DNA of 7,052 bases. Source: Caldifarciminota bacterium. GTDB taxonomy: Bacteria > WOR-3 > Hydrothermia > WGAB01. The first letter of the stretch is position 1. Each line of letters opens with the position of its first letter. The stretch is taken from positions 1-7,052 of the forward strand of contig WGAB01000188.1 of NCBI GenBank assembly GCA_015489295.1. The letters are read 5' to 3'. Shown piece after piece: positions 6,117 to 7,052 of the stretch. The notes beneath the pieces were generated by a model. The model was not told where the DNA came from and searched no databases. It saw nothing but the letters and a program-made list of their open reading frames with translations. The position numbers and the translations under genes are program-made.

Positions 6117-7052
6117 TGCGACAGGGGCTCGGGCAGGGGCCGGCGCACCGAGCGGAGGCCGTCGGCCAGAAGGAGCAGGTTCAGGAACAGTTCCACGAGC
6201 ACGATGCCCATCAGCAGCACGGCCTGGGCCGGGTGGGTCTGGAGCAACGCCCGCAGGGGCACGGCCAGGTACCACAGAAGGGCCGCCGTGATGGTGACCC
6301 AGAGGAACAGGGCGGGCAGGAGCACGGCCAGCCGGTACAGCAGGCCGGCGTGCCGAAGTTCCTTGAGCACCCAGGCCGACACGGTAAAGAGCGCAATGGA
6401 GGCCAGCAACTGGTTGGCCCCGCCGAAGGAGGGCCAGAGCACCTTCCACAGGGCGCCGAAGGCCAGGAACAGGCCGGCCAGCGACACCACAAAGGAGGCC
6501 GTCCACTTGTTCTCCAGGAAGGTCAGGGGATGGGCTTCGCCTTGCCGGCGCAGGGGTTCCAGGAGTTCGATCAGGGTGAACCGGGCGAGCCGGGCGGTGG
6601 TATCCAGGGTAGTCAGGGCGAAGGCCGACACCCACAGCGAGGCGAACACCACCACGAGTTTCTTGGAAATGGTCGGCACCACCCGGGCCACGGCCTCGGC
6701 GTAGCTATGGGCGAACATGCCCACCGGGCCGCCGATCTCACCCAGGGCCTTGCCGTAGGCCCGGGCGAAGTCGCCCCCACCGAGGAGGCCCTTGGCCTGG
6801 AGCACCGTCACCCCGAAGGCGCCCACTACGGCGATCACCGTGGTGGAAAGAAACCCCTCGGTGAGCATCCCGCCGAAGCCCACAAAAAGCCCGTGGCTCT
6901 CCCGGGCCAGTTGCTTGGAGGTGGTGCCCGAGGCCACCAGGCTGTGGAATCCGGAAAGGGAGCCGCAGGCGATGATCAGCGGAATCACGGGCCAGAAGGG
7001 CGAGGGATGGCCGGCGATGACCGGTGCGCTCCAGCGGGTGTAGGCCGGTACC
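6113..7052 (-). CDS. cstA: CstA-family carbon starvation protein, C-terminal part (5' truncated)
   Basis: The reading frame enters from the window edge and ends at TGA 6115-6113, with 312 residues visible. It is a polytopic inner-membrane protein. The stretch IACGSLSGFHSL followed by ASGTTSKQLARES is the diagnostic CstA signature. Further down, the ALTTLDTTARLARF segment and FGGANQLLASIAL are also typical, and the last part has several hydrophobic helices as in the CstA C-terminal five-helix domain. E. coli relatives CstA and BtsT import pyruvate, and CstA has also been linked to peptide uptake during carbon starvation; the substrate here is not known. The GTG at 6988 is internal: the residues before it (for example TRWSAPVIAGHPSPFWP) continue the family sequence. 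The gene overlaps the envC-like start by four bases, which puts the transporter upstream in the same transcript as the envelope, DNA-processing and glycogen genes. Confidence 0.92.
   Translation of the reverse strand, partial: VPAYTRWSAPVIAGHPSPFWPVIPLIIACGSLSGFHSLVASGTTSKQLARESHGLFVGFGGMLTEGFLSTTVIAVVGAFGVTVLQAKGLLGGGDFARAYGKALGEIGGPVGMFAHSYAEAVARVVPTISKKLVVVFASLWVSAFALTTLDTTARLARFTLIELLEPLRRQGEAHPLTFLENKWTASFVVSLAGLFLAFGALWKVLWPSFGGANQLLASIALFTVSAWVLKELRHAGLLYRLAVLLPALFLWVTITAALLWYLAVPLRALLQTHPAQAVLLMGIVLVELFLNLLLLADGLRSVRRPLPEPLSQ

Noticed and set aside
6117..6635. 173-residue N-terminal extension of the EnvC-like protein
   Set aside because: It is antisense-like low-complexity sequence from the cstA frame and would bury the signal peptide. 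The ATG at 6116 makes a standard ATGA overlap with cstA.
4953..6704. 583-codon plus-strand open frame opposite the envC-like gene and cstA
   Set aside because: It crosses two genuine genes, and its composition changes to Ser/Arg-rich where it passes the cstA antisense; no family resemblance.
1..7052. Mobile elements, CRISPR repeats, tRNA/rRNA genes, riboswitches
   Set aside because: No inverted terminal repeats, repeat/spacer periodicity, cloverleaf or conserved RNA signature seen, and coding genes fill nearly every base.

Overview
The window is a densely packed, G+C-rich stretch of bacterial chromosome with essentially no free intergenic DNA. It carries eight protein genes, two of them cut by the window edges. 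They form two convergent gene strings that meet at about position 2131. An EnvC-type cell-wall hydrolase activator suggests a diderm (Gram-negative type) bacterium. The strong GC3 bias and the Arg/Glu/Leu-rich proteins would suit a thermophile, but the phylum cannot be settled from the sequence. I see no insertion sequence, phage gene, CRISPR array, tRNA or rRNA, and no sign of recent transfer.

Plus strand (1 to 2134): the C-terminal end of an unrecognised, possibly rhodanese-like protein overlaps by ATGA a small four-helix MauE/DoxX-type redox membrane protein. A strong ribosome-binding site that covers the mauE-like stop then leads into a complete NAD(P)-type aldehyde dehydrogenase. This looks like one operon concerned with oxidation or thiol/quinone redox. 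The substrate is not evident.

Minus strand (7052 down to 2131): the order of transcription is the C-terminal part of a CstA-family carbon-starvation (pyruvate/peptide) transporter, an EnvC-like coiled-coil/LytM protein, DprA (DNA processing during uptake), a small exported PrcB_C-domain protein, and GlgC (ADP-glucose pyrophosphorylase). cstA/envC and dprA/prcB overlap by ATGA, prcB/glgC overlap by 16 nt, and only 22 nt separate envC from dprA. That gap holds a perfect TATAAT box six bases before the GTG start of dprA, so an internal, possibly leaderless transcript is plausible.

The two strings collide at overlapping stop codons (2131-2134), which lie in and beside the three-base loop of a hairpin that could form in either transcript. 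The genes are mostly recognisable families with core or housekeeping roles. I did not find a clearly new biological system. The points most worth checking are the catalytically degenerate LytM domain, the possible leaderless dprA promoter, the shared-stop hairpin, and the rhodanese-like/MauE/aldehyde dehydrogenase cluster.
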